A stretch of DNA of 64,000 nt from Apricaphanius iberus (taxonomy: Eukaryota; Chordata; Actinopteri; Cyprinodontiformes; Aphaniidae), in NCBI GenBank assembly GCA_028564705.1, contig JAPXFQ010002461.1, forward strand, positions 930,001-994,000. Direction: 5' to 3'. Under the pieces are notes generated by a model. That model saw only the letters and a list, made by a program, of their open reading frames with translations, was not told the origin of the DNA and did no database searches. Position numbers and translations under genes: made by a program. The number at the start of each line of letters is the position of its first letter. Within the stretch, counting starts at the first letter, position 1. Shown in pieces: positions 52,101 to 60,475 of the stretch.

Positions 52101-54686
52101 CCTTTTACACCCTCGCTCCTCTGTTCCTTGGCGTGTGGAATTCTGTGACAAAACGGCAAACAAATGGTTCCAGGTGCCTCTCCGGCAAATATATTTTCAA
52201 GTGTATGGTTGCCAGTTTTTTCTTCAAGTTCCCTGGGACATTAACCGTAGTTTGAAGATTGCTAGAGATTAAATGTTAATTAATATATTATCTATGTTTT
52301 CATCTGACCGTATCTTCTTTCAATTAGAAAGAGTTGAAAGCCGTAAACTATATGTTTTGTATTGTTTTTCAAATGACTCTTAAAACCATCATCAGACTGC
52401 TGGTATGGAAGAATAATTAAAATCTAAATCGTCACATTAACAACGGTGGACTGGCGATCCGTTCAGGGTTTACCCCGCCTGTCGCCCGTTGACAGGTGCA
52501 GATAGACACCAGCCCTCCGCCGCGACTCCTTGAAGCTAAGCGGTATAGTTGGATGGATGGATGGATGGATAATGATCATGTAACGCTGTGGATCAGCTGC
52601 ACGCTTGGAAAAAAAAAAGCATAAATACAAATTCACAGGCTCGGCCTGATGTGTCATTAACGTGGTCGGGTTGTGGGTTAAAAGATTCAGCCTAAAGTTA
52701 TATTTAGGCTGTTATTTAAATATGTGCCTATAGTGGAGCTTCATGCCTGTCAAAAATATCATGTGTATTCATTAATGGGGACATTTCCGGGACATCCCCA
52801 CCTATTGACGCCTCAAAATATTAAATAATTTGTCATTGTGTACATGAGTAATTACAGTAATTAGCTGTTGGATATATCTCTTTACAAATATTGTTTACTA
52901 ATAACCTTGTGTGTATTATCGGACATAATAGGCCAAAAATAATATTAACTGTGCGTTTTTAGCAAGTCGTAAAAAACGTACACATTCTAAATAATTAAAT
53001 AACCTACAGTTTAAATAAAATGGTGTTTGGGTACTGATTTCTGGTGAAAAAAGCATCTCCTGGCATTCCAGTATCTGTTCATTTAACACAGCAGGTATGA
53101 CAAATATGCACCGTACAATAAACACATTCTTTTAAATAATCTAAACTTTCTTTATAGCAAATATTTTCTGTAAATAAAATAAATATATACAATTGGTGCC
53201 TTTGATTAAAATCCAATATGTTCTATAACTTTGGACTTTATGCTATAGAATTTGCTAGATATATTTTATATCTTATTTATATTTTGTATTCATCAAACTT
53301 AGATGATTTTGTTTCAGTTTTATCATATCAAGCAAGAAAATAACACAAGGGGCACCCCCATTTTGGTTGTCATGGCGATACGGTACAGGCTGACAACGTA
53401 ATCCTCGCTGTCCCAATCGTGCAGTTATTCATGCACTTGTTCACTACGCACTTGAAACCTTGTCTGCACTTCTGCCAAGTGCACTTCGTGGAGAACCTTA
53501 GGGTGCAGTGTGGGTATTGGGACAGAACCTTAGCAATTAATCGATCCGCGTTGGTTCGTTAAGTTCGACAGCCCTAACTTTTAGCAGTTTTTTTGCACAA
53601 AAATAGCCACGGTTACCTTTTCTGCTGAAATAGGGAATCGCTCTAGGCTAATGGCACACCCAGAATCCATAGTGTTTGACATCTCCGGGAAAACAAGAAC
53701 CGAAATAAGGCACCGAAATGTGCGTTGCTTTTCGGTCTGGTTACTACCGTTCATGTCAGAACCTGTGCCAAGATGGCATTGGACATTGGTACACATCCCT
53801 ACTAAAGAATAATTCTACACTTGAGATTTCATCTTCTTTAGAACTGGTGAAAAAGCTGTGTTTTGATTGGCTTCTGCTTAGATATTTAACATTGCCAAAA
53901 TGCTTACTTTGAACCTTGAAAATGTGGGAATTATATTTCCTTTTAACTGTGTTATCTAAAGTATCTATCTAAAATGATTATTAAACGTGTTCTCATGATG
54001 ATTTTGAAAACTTGTGTTATGGCAGTGGTAGGTAGCAGAGTCATTGCGGGGGTGGGGTGGGGGTCGGCTGGATAAAAATTACATGCTATTTAATGGACAG
54101 GTTTTTGACGAGGCTCCAACATAAATGCAAAGCAGAAGATAACACGTTGCCATATAAGTTTCTAAACCAATATCCTCCCAAACCAAAGAGTAGAAAATAT
54201 TATAAAGCATACCTTGCCTTTGGTTTTGTGACACCAAACACCTGCAAATGCTGAGATTTGCTTTCACAAATGTTTGTTTTTATGACTAAGATCCAAAAGT
54301 ATTTTCTGTTCTTGATCTACTAAGCTAATGACATGCATGTCTTGTTCAGTAAGCTCCACTGTAGTACCAGTCTATAGTGTTGCTTAGAACTCTGTCATAA
54401 TTTTTCATACTAAGGACTCTGTATGTTCTTAAATATCACATTTGAAAGCTGTGTACTATTTGGTGTCTTGTGTATTTTTGTTTATATTTTAGCAATGTGT
54501 TTCTGTATTTGGTTGTAGGTTATGTGCAGAGTCTAATCAGACGTGTGGTGAACAACGTGAACATCGTGGTGAACAACCTGATTCTTAAATATGTTGAAGA
54601 CGACATTGTGCTCTCGGTCAACATTACCTCAGCAGAGTGCTACACTGTGGACGACATCTGGGAGAGAGCTTTTATGGACATAACTG
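11033..54686 (+). CDS. vps13b: VPS13B (COH1) N-terminal part, join(11033..11179,20639..20782,45848..45965,54519..54686), continues beyond window
   Basis: VPS13B is a member of the VPS13 bridge-like lipid-transfer family (about 4000 residues) at Golgi membranes, involved in Golgi integrity and trafficking; loss in humans causes Cohen syndrome. The four exons give 577 nt (192 codons plus one base). They include the chorein-type N-terminus that starts MLESYVTPLLMSYVNKYIKN, followed by LSLWGGDVVLSKLDLKLDVL, then PWTKLGSEPVVITINTMECI, a Ser-rich linker, and GYVQSLIRRVVNNVNIVVNN with ILKYVEDDIVLSVNITSAE. All junctions are canonical GT-AG, frame is kept, and no stop occurs. The gene lies directly downstream of osr2 as on human 8q22. 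Introns of 9.5, 25.1 and 8.6 kb separate the exons, and the fifth runs past the window edge (over 9.3 kb). Confidence 0.95.
11507..11590 (-). repeat. L2-type LINE 3' tail, antisense
   Basis: TTCAATTCAGTATATTTATA, GACGCCAATTCACAAC and TTTCAATTCAATCA are the reverse complement of the GTTGTGAATTGGCGC...AATTGAATTGAA tail present at 19850-19909. This is a short 3'-end fragment. Confidence 0.65.
11961..12212. mobile_element. Harbinger-type element, short copy 2
   Basis: Same family as 9343-10091. It shares ATTCACACC at the left, GAGATTACATGTGAAGTCTA inside, GAGTCCGTCAGAGTCTCTG and TTGGCTCCGTCAACTT, and at the right GCTTGACGCAGACAAAGTGTGCGGT. The internal transposase relic is missing, so this is an internally deleted form of about 250 bp. 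The terminal bases have diverged. Confidence 0.6.
12730..13915. other. Unclassified block with GC-rich core in vps13b intron 2
   Basis: Differs from neighbouring sequence. About 13380-13860 is CpG- and GC-rich within AT-rich intron, with CCGCGGAAAAACGC and GCGGCCGC sites. On the minus strand it includes CTCTCAG/GTATGCGCG, which looks like a splice donor. AATAAA occurs at about 12753. This could be a retroelement leader or LTR on the minus strand, or a CpG-rich regulatory patch. No coding domain was recognised. Confidence 0.25.
13916..15184. other. vps13b intron 2, AT-rich, possible old MITE traces
   Basis: No gene. GGCATGGGCAGTATACC at about 14114 and GATTCAATTTCTCAAAGGAT with GAATCGATTTACGAAT near 14570-14610 look like decayed ends of hAT-type MITEs, but no matching end or target duplication could be paired. 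Confidence 0.4.
15185..17034 (+). repeat. Unclassified long interspersed repeat, copy A (interrupted)
   Basis: Segments 15185-15304 and 16360-17034 match, in order, the reverse complement of 58600-59060. Matches include GGAGGAGAGAGGCTAGGGGT, GGTTGGGGTCTGGGAGG, TAGGGGGTTCGTCTCCCAGG, GGACAGGTTGC, GCCTGGACCTGGGAGTATA and TCCTTTCTTGGGTGTCCTGG. The repeat is G/T-rich on this strand and has small chance frames but no recognised domain. It is interrupted by a hAT-type MITE at 15305-16359. It is probably part of a non-LTR element or its untranslated region; the family was not identified. Confidence 0.6.
15305..16359. mobile_element. hAT-type non-autonomous element inside unclassified repeat
   Basis: The right end is GATTAATTGTGCAGCCCTA with the AATCGTGATCACGATCAAAATC motif. 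The left end is a degraded GGGGACGATTATTTTGATCA. CAGCCCTA is the typical end of hAT MITEs carrying AATTAATCG repeats. The surrounding repeat resumes on either side, which proves insertion. A clean 8-bp duplication was not found because the left end is eroded. Confidence 0.55.
17035..17660. other. vps13b intron 2, no recognised feature
   Basis: AT-rich; includes a short stretch with ATATCATAACTGATATCAC and no coding signal. Confidence 0.5.
17664..20212. mobile_element. Harbinger-type element hosting an L2 insertion
   Basis: The left end GGTCCTGATTTAGCAA and right end TTGATAATTCAGGCCC form an inverted repeat (consensus GG[G/T]CCTGA[A/T]TTA). Each is flanked by TAA (17661-17663 and 20213-20215), the TWA duplication of PIF/Harbinger elements. 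CpG-bearing arms such as TTTGCGCTTGTTAAAAC lie next to the left end. The middle (18470-19909) is an L2 LINE 3' end that inserted later. Confidence 0.6.
18470..19909 (+). pseudogene. 5'-truncated L2/Maui-type LINE, RT C-terminus plus 3' UTR
   Basis: A broken frame reads LQACLEYIETWMTPNFSTF, then a degenerate VVFGPE-like, LGVILT-like and LDYCN-like region, LIQNAAARVQINIKKRYHIS, LASLHWLLVKSRIEFKILLL and TYKPLNNQAPLYI. This is the C-terminal end of an L2-clade reverse transcriptase. It is followed by a long 3' UTR and the typical tail AAAGTGCCTTGAGATTACAT, GAATTGGTGCCATATAAATA and (GAATT)n. Many stops show it is dead; 5' truncation is normal for LINE insertions. Confidence 0.8.
20213..20638. other. 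End of vps13b intron 2
   Basis: No gene. The stretch has recurrent TATTGGCCAAG / TATTGGCAC / TATCGG motifs at 20220-20420, and then the T-rich tract and TTTGCAG acceptor ending at 20638. Confidence 0.5.
20639..20782 (+). other. vps13b: vps13b exon 3
   Basis: 48 codons, phase 0, from TTTGCAG/GAG to GCACAG/gtaggt. It codes ELKLPFTFMSGHIHELRIHV and the conserved PWTKLGSEPV segment of the VPS13 N-terminal domain, ending KLKDGAQ. Confidence 0.95.
21039..21345 (+). pseudogene. Tc1-like transposon relic with left terminus
   Basis: Begins with TA then CAGTGCCTCTTAGAAGTATT, a typical Tc1-type end. It jumps to a transposase C-terminal region reading VLEWPSESPGLSRIENLKLY, which is the W-P-x-x-S-P-D-x-x-x-I-E-x-x-W block with the Asp replaced by Gly and the Trp lost. 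This is a deleted inactive copy. Confidence 0.6.
22537..22592. repeat. (AT)n microsatellite
   Basis: About 27 AT units without interruption. Confidence 0.95.
29100..29682 (-). repeat. Candidate solo LTR
   Basis: Compositionally distinct, CpG-containing block. On the minus strand it starts TGTTGGGTCACACACACAGC, has a TATA box CTATAAATAG about 80 bp in (plus positions 29600-29609), and then a long GC-richer body with TTCGCGGGCGAAGG. It ends in AT-rich sequence near 29100. TG start plus a TATA box at this spacing suggests an LTR promoter. No target duplication, CA end, internal region or partner LTR was found, so the call is tentative. Confidence 0.4.
30359..32812 (+). pseudogene. Tc1-like DD34E transposase pseudogene (interrupted)
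   Basis: Starts MPQMPQALRERAIGMLTAGM with paired-type helix-turn-helix regions (STRSVARALNVNFSTISRLQ; TVRNRLREAQLHARRP). A TGA at 30770-30772 interrupts the frame after ...LKWANAHI. A one-base deletion near 30810 then breaks the first catalytic motif FTxDESRF. The frame continues in DGRQPVWRCVGERF and GGWVMVWAGICYGRRTQV to 30965, where the inserted element lies. It resumes at 32405 with VHFIDGSLNAQRYRDEIL, the second Asp in FQQDNAWPHVA, and the Glu in PDMPPIEHVWD, and ends HEANGGHTRY. The second Asp and the Glu are separated by 34 residues (DD34E). The copy is inactive, but its sequence is well kept. Confidence 0.9.
30966..32404. mobile_element. 1.44-kb non-autonomous DNA transposon inside Tc1, 5-bp TSD
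   Basis: The left end CAGGGTTTTTCCTG and right end CAGGAAAAAACCTG are inverted repeats. Flanks are CAGGT at 30961-30965 and CAGGT at 32405-32409. Removing one copy plus the element restores the continuous transposase reading (...RRTQ-VHFIDG...). Ends of the form CAGGG/CAGGT resemble hAT or related elements, but a 5-bp duplication is not the usual hAT 8 bp. No transposase was recognised inside; the small open frames are not convincing. Confidence 0.8.
33020..33548. mobile_element. hAT-type MITE, 529 bp (short form)
   Basis: Ends AAGGGCTGTACGATAATTCG and the inverse of TAGGGCTGGACGATATAG. 8-bp duplication CTAACTAG at 33012-33019 and 33549-33556. It carries TATCGATAATTATCAATATCG and is homologous to the larger copy at 62111-62732. 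Non-coding. Confidence 0.88.
37207..37566. repeat. Possible MITE
   Basis: AGAGGTGTACCAATCAGAC at the left and GATAAATTAGTGCATCT at the right are weak inverted repeats (9 of 12 terminal bases). There is an internal pair CTGTCTGATACC / GATCAGATCTG. No target duplication was found. Confidence 0.3.
40238..42729 (+). pseudogene. hAT transposase (BED finger, ZBED1/4-like), two exons, inactivated
   Basis: Exon 1 (about 40238-41062) begins with a BED zinc finger: VWRWFGFKK, CKICRKSIA, then NLYHHWRNH (C2H2-type ligands). A frameshift near 40662 moves the frame before KALPELYIKVREELASQL. It continues through the catalytic ADIWSSR and ITTDNGANIVKAV segments to HRLHLAFG at donor gtgagt (41063). The intron is 644 bp. 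Exon 2 from 41707 codes ERSMKDPRIDRAV, SPTRWGSREKM and LDMAGLVDPRFK. A second frameshift near 42551 precedes the C-terminal hAT dimerisation domain (PATSSPSERVFSASGNIV ... LVFLAQNL, stop at 42727-42729). An upstream ATG at 40220 or 40238 could be the start. In cells such a protein would cut and rejoin the element ends; this copy cannot. Confidence 0.88.
43069..43098. repeat. (AT)n microsatellite inside hAT element
   Basis: About 15 AT units in the 3' non-coding part of the hAT transposon. Confidence 0.9.
45848..45965 (+). other. vps13b: vps13b exon 4
   Basis: 118 bp from TGTTAG/GAT to CCACCAG/gtaact, ending in phase 1. It codes DDLDSCSSSTSRSVSDSSKP followed by the conserved RRLQQAAPSDPDLPPG. 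The Ser-rich linker is the least conserved part; the PSDPDLPPG end matches vertebrate VPS13B closely. Confidence 0.94.
49850..50950 (+). pseudogene. Rex/CR1-type non-LTR retrotransposon remnant, core RT deleted
   Basis: Broken frames give an endonuclease (EEP) part: CFTETWLQ, then LPGFITKQTDKDLKRSGK with KGVGVAVLVNN, a decayed YLPS block, GDFNHALLSAK and SCSTRENKT. It then jumps to the C-terminal end of the reverse transcriptase, VHLDNKLDWRLNSEHVYKRG and QSRLYFLRKLKSFKVCSKML. The catalytic RT region between is gone. Multiple stops. I am confident of the non-LTR assignment, less so of the clade. Confidence 0.65.
50970..51099 (+). repeat. L2-type LINE 3' tail
   Basis: AATCTGCTGGGATTCCTTAC, GTATTGAGATTACATTTGTTG, AACTGGCGCTATATAAATAA and AATTGAATTGAA match the end of the 18470-19909 copy. 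It lies directly after the Rex-like remnant. Confidence 0.75.
52007..53525. mobile_element. DNA transposon with CTGTCCCAATACCC ends, nested
   Basis: The left CTGTCCCAATACCCGCACTT and right CTGTCCCAATACCCACACTG (as inverse) form inverted repeats of about 25 bp. Length 1.5 kb. No transposase was recognised and no clear target duplication found. It contains the retroposon fragment at 52443-52570. Confidence 0.6.
52443..52570 (+). repeat. GGATGG-tailed retroposon 3' end, innermost insertion
   Basis: GGTGGACTGGCGATCCGTTC, TTTACCCCGCCTGTCGCCCG, CACCAGCCC and (GGAT)5 at 52551-52570. Same family as 7446-7778. Confidence 0.7.
54519..54686 (+). other. vps13b: vps13b exon 5
   Basis: 168 bp, acceptor TTGTAG and donor ACTG/gtaaga, phase 1 in and out. 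It codes GYVQSLIRRVVNNVNIVVNN, LILKYVEDDIVLSVNITSAE and CYTVDDIWERAFMDIT. The next exon (expected to resume DLVLRK-like sequence) was not found up to 64000. Confidence 0.95.
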
Positions 54687-55066
54687 GTAAGAGGAAACTG
54701 GCTACATTCATTATTGGTGGCTTTTGTCAAACCAAGGAGATGAAAATCAACTTAGGTGTGCTATTTGGTGCATCACAAAAATAGGCACCCATTATACTGT
54801 GAAGCCAGCTTGGAGGAAATAATTAAAGACTTTTATCAGAGATGGTGATTCAAGGAAACGATCGTGCCTTCTGCAAATATAGCAGCCATTGTATTTCAGT
54901 AGCTCAGGAAAATTTCCAAACTTGCTGCTGCTCCTAATCCAAAAAGCATCTTTAAAAATGAAGTTCCAAAATTATGTTAAAGCTCTAAAATGTTCAAATT
55001 AAAAGCAATGAGATTTCTTGCCTGTGGTGGCAGGCAAGAAGTCTGCATTAATGGGGCCCAAGCCCC

Positions 55067-55168
55067 ATGTTTGTATAATTTAATTGAAATTACTTTCGTT
55101 GTAAAATGCCCCGAGATGACATTTGTTGTGAATTGGCGCTATATCAGTAAAAGTGAATTGAATTGAAC
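55067..55168 (+). repeat. L2-type LINE 3' tail
   Basis: TTGTATAATTTAATTGAAAT, AAAATGCCCCGAGATGACAT, GAATTGGCGCTATATCAGTA and AATTGAATTGAA. This is a more diverged tail copy than the one at 50970. Confidence 0.7.
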
Positions 55169-55269
55169 TGCCTATAAAAGGTAATTTATTTTTATGGAGT
55201 ATTATACAATGAATGTTTGTTTCAAAACGGCTATATATATTATATATATATTTTTCAACATTTTTGGAT

Positions 55270-58200
55270 AAGAAAGGACGGTTAGATTAGCTCTTTAGTT
55301 AGCTAAGTCATCTTTATCCAGGGAGGGTTTCTTAAGTAAAGGTTTAATTATGGCTACCTTAAATTCCTGTGGCGCATATCCATTTCCAGGTTAGAAAGCA
55401 ATCACTTAAGTGTGTAGAGTGCCATTTTCTCTCCAGTTTCCTAGTATTCTGCTTAAAAGTATGCAACTGTGCACTAAACCAGGGAGCCAACCTCCTATGG
55501 CTGATTACCTTCTTTTTTAAGGGGGGTACACTGTCTAGCGCCAAACGCAGTGAGGAGGTAATACTTTGAATCAGACGATCAATTTCTGAAGGGTTAGTGT
55601 TGGAATTACTGCAGTCCACTGTGGTATTCTGAGACACATAGGGAAGCAAGAATGGAAGAGATTCTTTAAAACTTTTTACTGCACTGTCTGATAAAGTTCT
55701 ACTGTAATGAAATTTTCTTTTAGATTTTGGAACGTTGGGTAAATTTAATTCAAAGGTTATCAAAAAATGGTCAGATAGGACTGGGTTATGTGGAAGGACT
55801 ATAAGTTCATCACACTCAATGCCGTATGTCAGTACAATGTCTAAAGTGTGTTGACCAGAGTGTGTGGGTCCCTTCACTCCCTGAATAAAGGCAATCGAGT
55901 CTAAAATAATATTAAAGGCTGCAGTTAGGCTATAACTTTCAATGTCCCCGTGAATATTGAAATCCCCTATTATAATTACTTGATCAGTGTTTAAAACTAA
56001 ATCAGATAAAAAATCTGAGATCTTGTCCAAGAATTGAGAGTAAGGGCCTGGTGGATGATACAAAACCACAAAAAAAGTGTTTTTAATGTATTGCAGCTTG
56101 GATTAGGAAAACTAAGGATTAGATATTCAAAAGATCTTAAGTTAATAATTGGTCTAGGGCGAATTTGCAAATCTGAATGAAAGATGGTTGCAACTCCTCC
56201 TCACCCAGTACTTCTAGGAATGTGAAAATGTTGATAATTGGAAGGAGTTGACTCATTTGTAATTACAAAATCCTCCTGCTTTAACCAGGTTTCAGCAAAA
56301 TAGATAAATGTTATTATCACATATCATGTCATTTACTAATAGTCTTTGAGGAGAGGGATCTTATGTTTAGTAAAGCACATCTAATTGCCCTATTTCTTGT
56401 TTGGTTCGTGTTGCATTTATTTTAATGAGATTTTCATAGTTAGGTTAGGTCAGGTTAACTTTTACCCCTAAATTCCACCACATGCGTTCCGCTCCACCAC
56501 GCACGCTGCAGTGTTTCTCTGCCGTCGTTAATTTATACTGCATGCACCCCCCCTCCGCTCAGCTCCGCTCTGGAGGTGCCCAGAGGTGCTTAAAGACGCA
56601 TGCGTGGGAAGTGCAGAAATACGAAAGTCAGATCAAATCTATTGTACTTGAAAGACGAACAGAAAACAACAGGTACTTCTCTTTTTTAATATTCTTTCTC
56701 AAGATATCTCCACTAACAGAATGAATTTCTCTTCATCCATGTTATCTCCCTGGTTTTCTGTCATATACGAAGACGAACTTCTTGACCCACACACCTACTG
56801 CAGAAAATGACAACATTTCCGAATGAAAGAAGTTGAAATAAATTTTGATTTTATTCTGTGTGTAAATTATGTATAAACCCACACAATTATTTTAGACAGC
56901 ATATGTATAAAATTTCAGTGAGATTATATTATTATAGCTATGCATACTAATAAAAATAAATCTGTCTTTACTGATTTATTTTGAAAAACCGAATGGTCTG
57001 CATGTTCGGTATCCTGGGTGGTGATTATTATTTGTGTAGATTGACTGCAGACATGCTCCGGCGTCCGGCAAAAATAGGATTAAAACGATTTTTGCCGGAG
57101 GGCGAAACGCCGGCCCGCGCCCTGCGGCACACAGCGGAAATGTTATTTTTCATTACGATGGGATTTGCTGCAGCGTGCGTGGCGGAGCGCATGTAGTGGA
57201 ATTTAGGGGTTAGACTATTTGATTTTGGCCATGGGGAAGACACTGTCTAAATGTGGTATTGAGTGGGTAACAGTAGAGAAGCTGCACAGAGGTGGGTTAA
57301 ACTACAACTCTGCTTCCTGGTCTGGACCACTGGTTTGTCAGTGTTTTGAAGGCCTAATAAATCTGTCCAGATTACTAGAAAGAAGAGCTGCTCCATCCAA
57401 AGTGGGATGGATGTGGTCTCTCCGGATCAGACCAGGTTTCCCCAAAAATATCAATGCAGCCCACGTTGTTTGATGGACACCACTAAGACATCCATCGATG
57501 ACATGACAGCCTGTGGCTAAACATGTCGTCTCTGGTCAGATCGGCCAGAAAAAATTACACAGTCCGACTTCTTTTTAGCAAACTTACACACCGAAGCAAC
57601 ACTAATTTTAGTGACCTCTGATTGGTGTAACAGGGTGTCATTACCGCCAGCGTGATAAAAAATCTTACTTTATTTACGCTTATCCTTAGCCAGCAGTTTC
57701 AGGTGGGATTTTATGTCTCCTGTGCTGGTCCCTGGAAAACATTTGACTGTGGTCGATGGTGTCTCTAATGCCACGTTTCGGACTATGGAACTGCCAATTA
57801 ACAGTCTATTTCTCATTGGATGCATCACTGAGTGGGGAAAATCTGTTAGAAACACGGATAGGTTGGTGGTGCCCTTTGGGCTGGCAAGTAAGCTTTCTAC
57901 GTACCGTCAACCAGTCGGGATCCTAGCTGCGTAGGTTCTGTTGGAGGACTACTAGGTGGTTCTATTCTCGTTGGCTCCGTGCTGGCTAACGGGCCTCGAC
58001 TATTTACTGGATTCTCAACAACGCAGAGCTGGGCCTCTAACTCTGAAACCCTTGCCTCCAAAGCTACAAAAATGCTACATTTATTACACTTACCACTATC
58101 ACGAAAGGAGGCGGGGAAGTAACTAAAGATCTGACTCAGAGAACAGGAGAGAGGAGCCAAAGAGAAAGAAAGAGAGCTAGATGGAAGTGAGGTAGCCATA

Positions 58201-58460
58201 GTTGCTACGACACTGAGCTAGCGAGATCTTAGCACACCAAGAACAGCCGTGTGAAACACAAAGGGTTCCCAAAACATAAAGTACAACTGGAAATAAACGT
58301 AGTAGTGTGCTTATGTGTTAAAATAACTTAGAAAGAACTCAACAAAGAGAAAAAATAATCAAGCGAAGAGAATCTGAGCACCAAACACCAAGCAGCTCCA
58401 GTGACAACAGGAAGTGACGCAGAAAATGTTGCAATGCTCACAATGTCCACAATGAGACAG
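55270..58460 (-). pseudogene. L2/Maui-type LINE, ORF1 esterase and ORF2 endonuclease, split and decayed
   Basis: Minus strand, in order. ORF1 start near 58199 (MATSLPSSSLSFSLAPLS) with a CNKC knuckle and a coiled-coil-like VALEARVSELEAQL. Then an SGNH-esterase region (RLLIGSSIVRNVALE; AGGNDT near 57640; RRDHIHPTLDGAAL near 57410). After the inserted element at 56465-57209 comes ORF2: the EEP endonuclease longest in 55359-56069, with GDFNIHGD, HTLDIVLT and LSDHFLITFEL. Just before the break there is AIIKPLLKKPSLDKDDLAN, the beginning of the reverse transcriptase. The RT catalytic region is absent. Frameshifts and stops make it inactive. Confidence 0.75.
56465..57209. mobile_element. Harbinger-like MITE (745 bp) inside the L2 LINE
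   Basis: Ends CCCCTAAATTCCACCACATG (left) and the inverse of CCCCTAAATTCCACTACATG (right), followed by GCGYTCCGC. Flanks are TTA at 56462-56464 and TTA at 57210-57212. The LINE protein signal resumes on both sides. The 3-bp TTA duplication fits PIF/Harbinger, though the terminal sequence was not matched to a known family. No transposase inside. Confidence 0.75.
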
Positions 58461-58469
58461 CAGAATGAG

Positions 58470-59480
58470 AATCAGACCTTTTTTGTCCATCAGCTCTTGG
58501 TTGCCGGATTGTTCCGAAAGATGATACAAGAATTGGATGAAGGCTCAGAGGGAAACATCCAGCAGCTATAATGCTGGGGTCCAGGAGGCCGCAGGGATGA
58601 GCCCATGGTCTTCACCTGCAACCTGCTACGCCAGGGTGGCCCGGTCCATGACCTGGAGACCCCGGGGACCATGGGCACCCCACCCCCCCGGCAGGGCCCC
58701 GACCAGGGATCGGCCGACAAGGTTCGCCCCTCCGCCGTTTTGCAAGGCAAGGGGGCCACAGCAATGGAAGACAACTGCCAAGACACCCAAGAAAGGACTC
58801 TTTACACTTACTCATATTCCCCATACACACTGTATATTCCAGGTCCAGGCACGACGCCACAGCATAGCAACCTGTCCCTGCTCCTGAGTGACGTACCCCC
58901 TACCCTCTTGGATGGAGACGAGACCGCAAAAGCCCCCACAGTGCCAAGAGCAGCCCAGGCCCCGGACCAGACAGCCTGATCAACCTCCAGGACCACAACC
59001 CCTAATGGTCGGAAGCGAACAGAGGCATGGAAAGACCCCTGGCCTCTCTCCTCCCCGTCGAATGTGGTGTTGTTGCGTGTTGTTCTAATTTGCACTTAAA
59101 ACAAATGAGTGGGACACGGGAATGCTTCCAGACACCCCCATCCCCCACCCCGGGCCCTCAGCGTCTAGATGCAGTTAAGCAGTGGGCACCAGCACCAGAG
59201 GCGAGGCTCATTGAAGGGCTCCACCTCTGGAGCTTAAAAGTGGGCCCACCACAAGGTTCCTACATGCGTGTGTCCCATGAAAATGTTAAGTGAGATTGTC
59301 TAAGTTGTATAATAAAATTGGGACCCTGGCTGCCACGGGATAGCAACGATGGCATCCCCTCCCTGCGCCCCAGTGACGTGCCCACGCCCCAAGACCCTAC
59401 ATGAGTGGTACAATGATTGGAGCAGGTGGACAGAGGCGTACGGGGATGGGGAGGACTCCAATAGCAAGTAACTCTCACTA
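58470..59480 (-). repeat. Unclassified long interspersed repeat, copy B
   Basis: Inverse-oriented partner of 15185-17034. The shared part (58600-59060) is continuous here and defines the uninterrupted arrangement. An additional C-rich stretch reaches about 59480. It lies immediately 5' (on the minus strand) of the L2 ORF1, so a link to that LINE's leader is possible but unproven. Chance open frames exist on both strands. Confidence 0.55.
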
Positions 59481-60074
59481 GTTCACAACACCTGGTAAGA
59501 TTTTAACTACTTGTATCACATCTCCTGAGATCAGAGCACACGTCTACAGAGCACATTAGTTGGCTAAAAGATAAGCTACAGTTAAACAATGGCTAGGACG
59601 GATAAAGAAAGAAGCAGTGGGACCGGCGCTAAAGCTGCTCCTTCTATTCTCAAATCACCAGTAAGGAAATTTTTAACTCCCGACGAGTTAAGTCCACATT
59701 CGCATTGTAAACAAGAGGATCAGTGTTTTCTGCATTGTTGCTCGGTCCTATGAGCTGTCTGGGGCACTGCTCCAGACAGTTACTGCTGTAACTGTAAAGA
59801 GTCATTAGATGGCAGCCACTCTCTGTTACTAATCATTTGTTATTCAAACAAGACTTTAACACTTTTATTCTAAATAAATTATTTCAATTTGACCATTTTC
59901 CCTAATGGAATATATTACACAAGCATAATAAAATGCATCACTTTTGTCTTTTAAATTAAGATTTACTGTACAAAATTCGATGAATAAAAGTAATGATCGT
60001 CGACTAGTCTAAAAATGACATAGGGCTCTGTACTGTATAAAAAAAAAAATATATATATATAGAGAATCAAATTG

Positions 60075-60475
60075 TTCAGACCGCAGGCTTTGTCAGCGTC
60101 AGGCAACACTCATAAAGCGACTTGTTGGACGCATATACACAGAAGATACATTTTTAAGCCGAAGCTCGTATTTCTCTGCTGGATATTCTAAACACTCGCG
60201 GATCGCGGTTGGCTAGGCAGCGTCGACGGCGGGAATCGTCACTACAGTGAGTCGCTCTGATTGGTTCCTCTACAGTGTTAGGACTGTCTAAAGTTCAACT
60301 AGCTGAACTTCTACGCTGCTAGCGTTATGAGCTTTGAAGCTTGAAATCCAGGAAAAGCTTGAAAAGTTGACTGAGCCAAAGCTCACATAGCGCCGAAGAG
60401 ACCGTCCTCCAACGGCCTCCATCATAGACTTAACATGTAATCCTTAAGTTGCTGAAAAAGCCTGCGGTCCGAGTG
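60075..60475 (-). mobile_element. Harbinger-type element, copy 3
   Basis: Ends GACCGCAGGCTTTGTCAGCG and the inverse of GGACCGCAGGCTTTTTCAGC. Internal GTTCAACTAGCTGAACTTCT resembles 9508-9527, and the inverse of ATAGACTTAACATGTAATCC resembles 9388-9407. Related to the copies at 9343 and 11961. Confidence 0.5.

Larger units (their letters stand above)
51591..53576. mobile_element. hAT-type non-autonomous element, host of nested insertions
   Basis: Ends TAGGGCGGTC and the inverse of TAGGGCTGTCGAACTTAACG. The 8-bp flanks ATTTTTAG (51583-51590) and ACTTTTAG (53577-53584) differ at one base. Only its two ends (about 0.4 kb left, 50 bp right) belong to it; the middle is the inserted element at 52007-53525. 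It appears to sit in an older repeat whose right end is ...GGTACACATCCCTA near 53803. Confidence 0.7.
45966..54518 (+). other. vps13b: vps13b intron 4 (8.6 kb)
   Basis: Stretch 45966-49840 has no recognised gene. It holds a mixed TA/GT run near 48286-48327 and possible MITE traces near 46000 (CGGTGCGGTTTGGTACC) and 46826 (GGGACGGTACAGG). From 49.8 kb on it contains a LINE remnant and the nested DNA elements listed separately. 53810-54510 is unremarkable. Confidence 0.75.
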
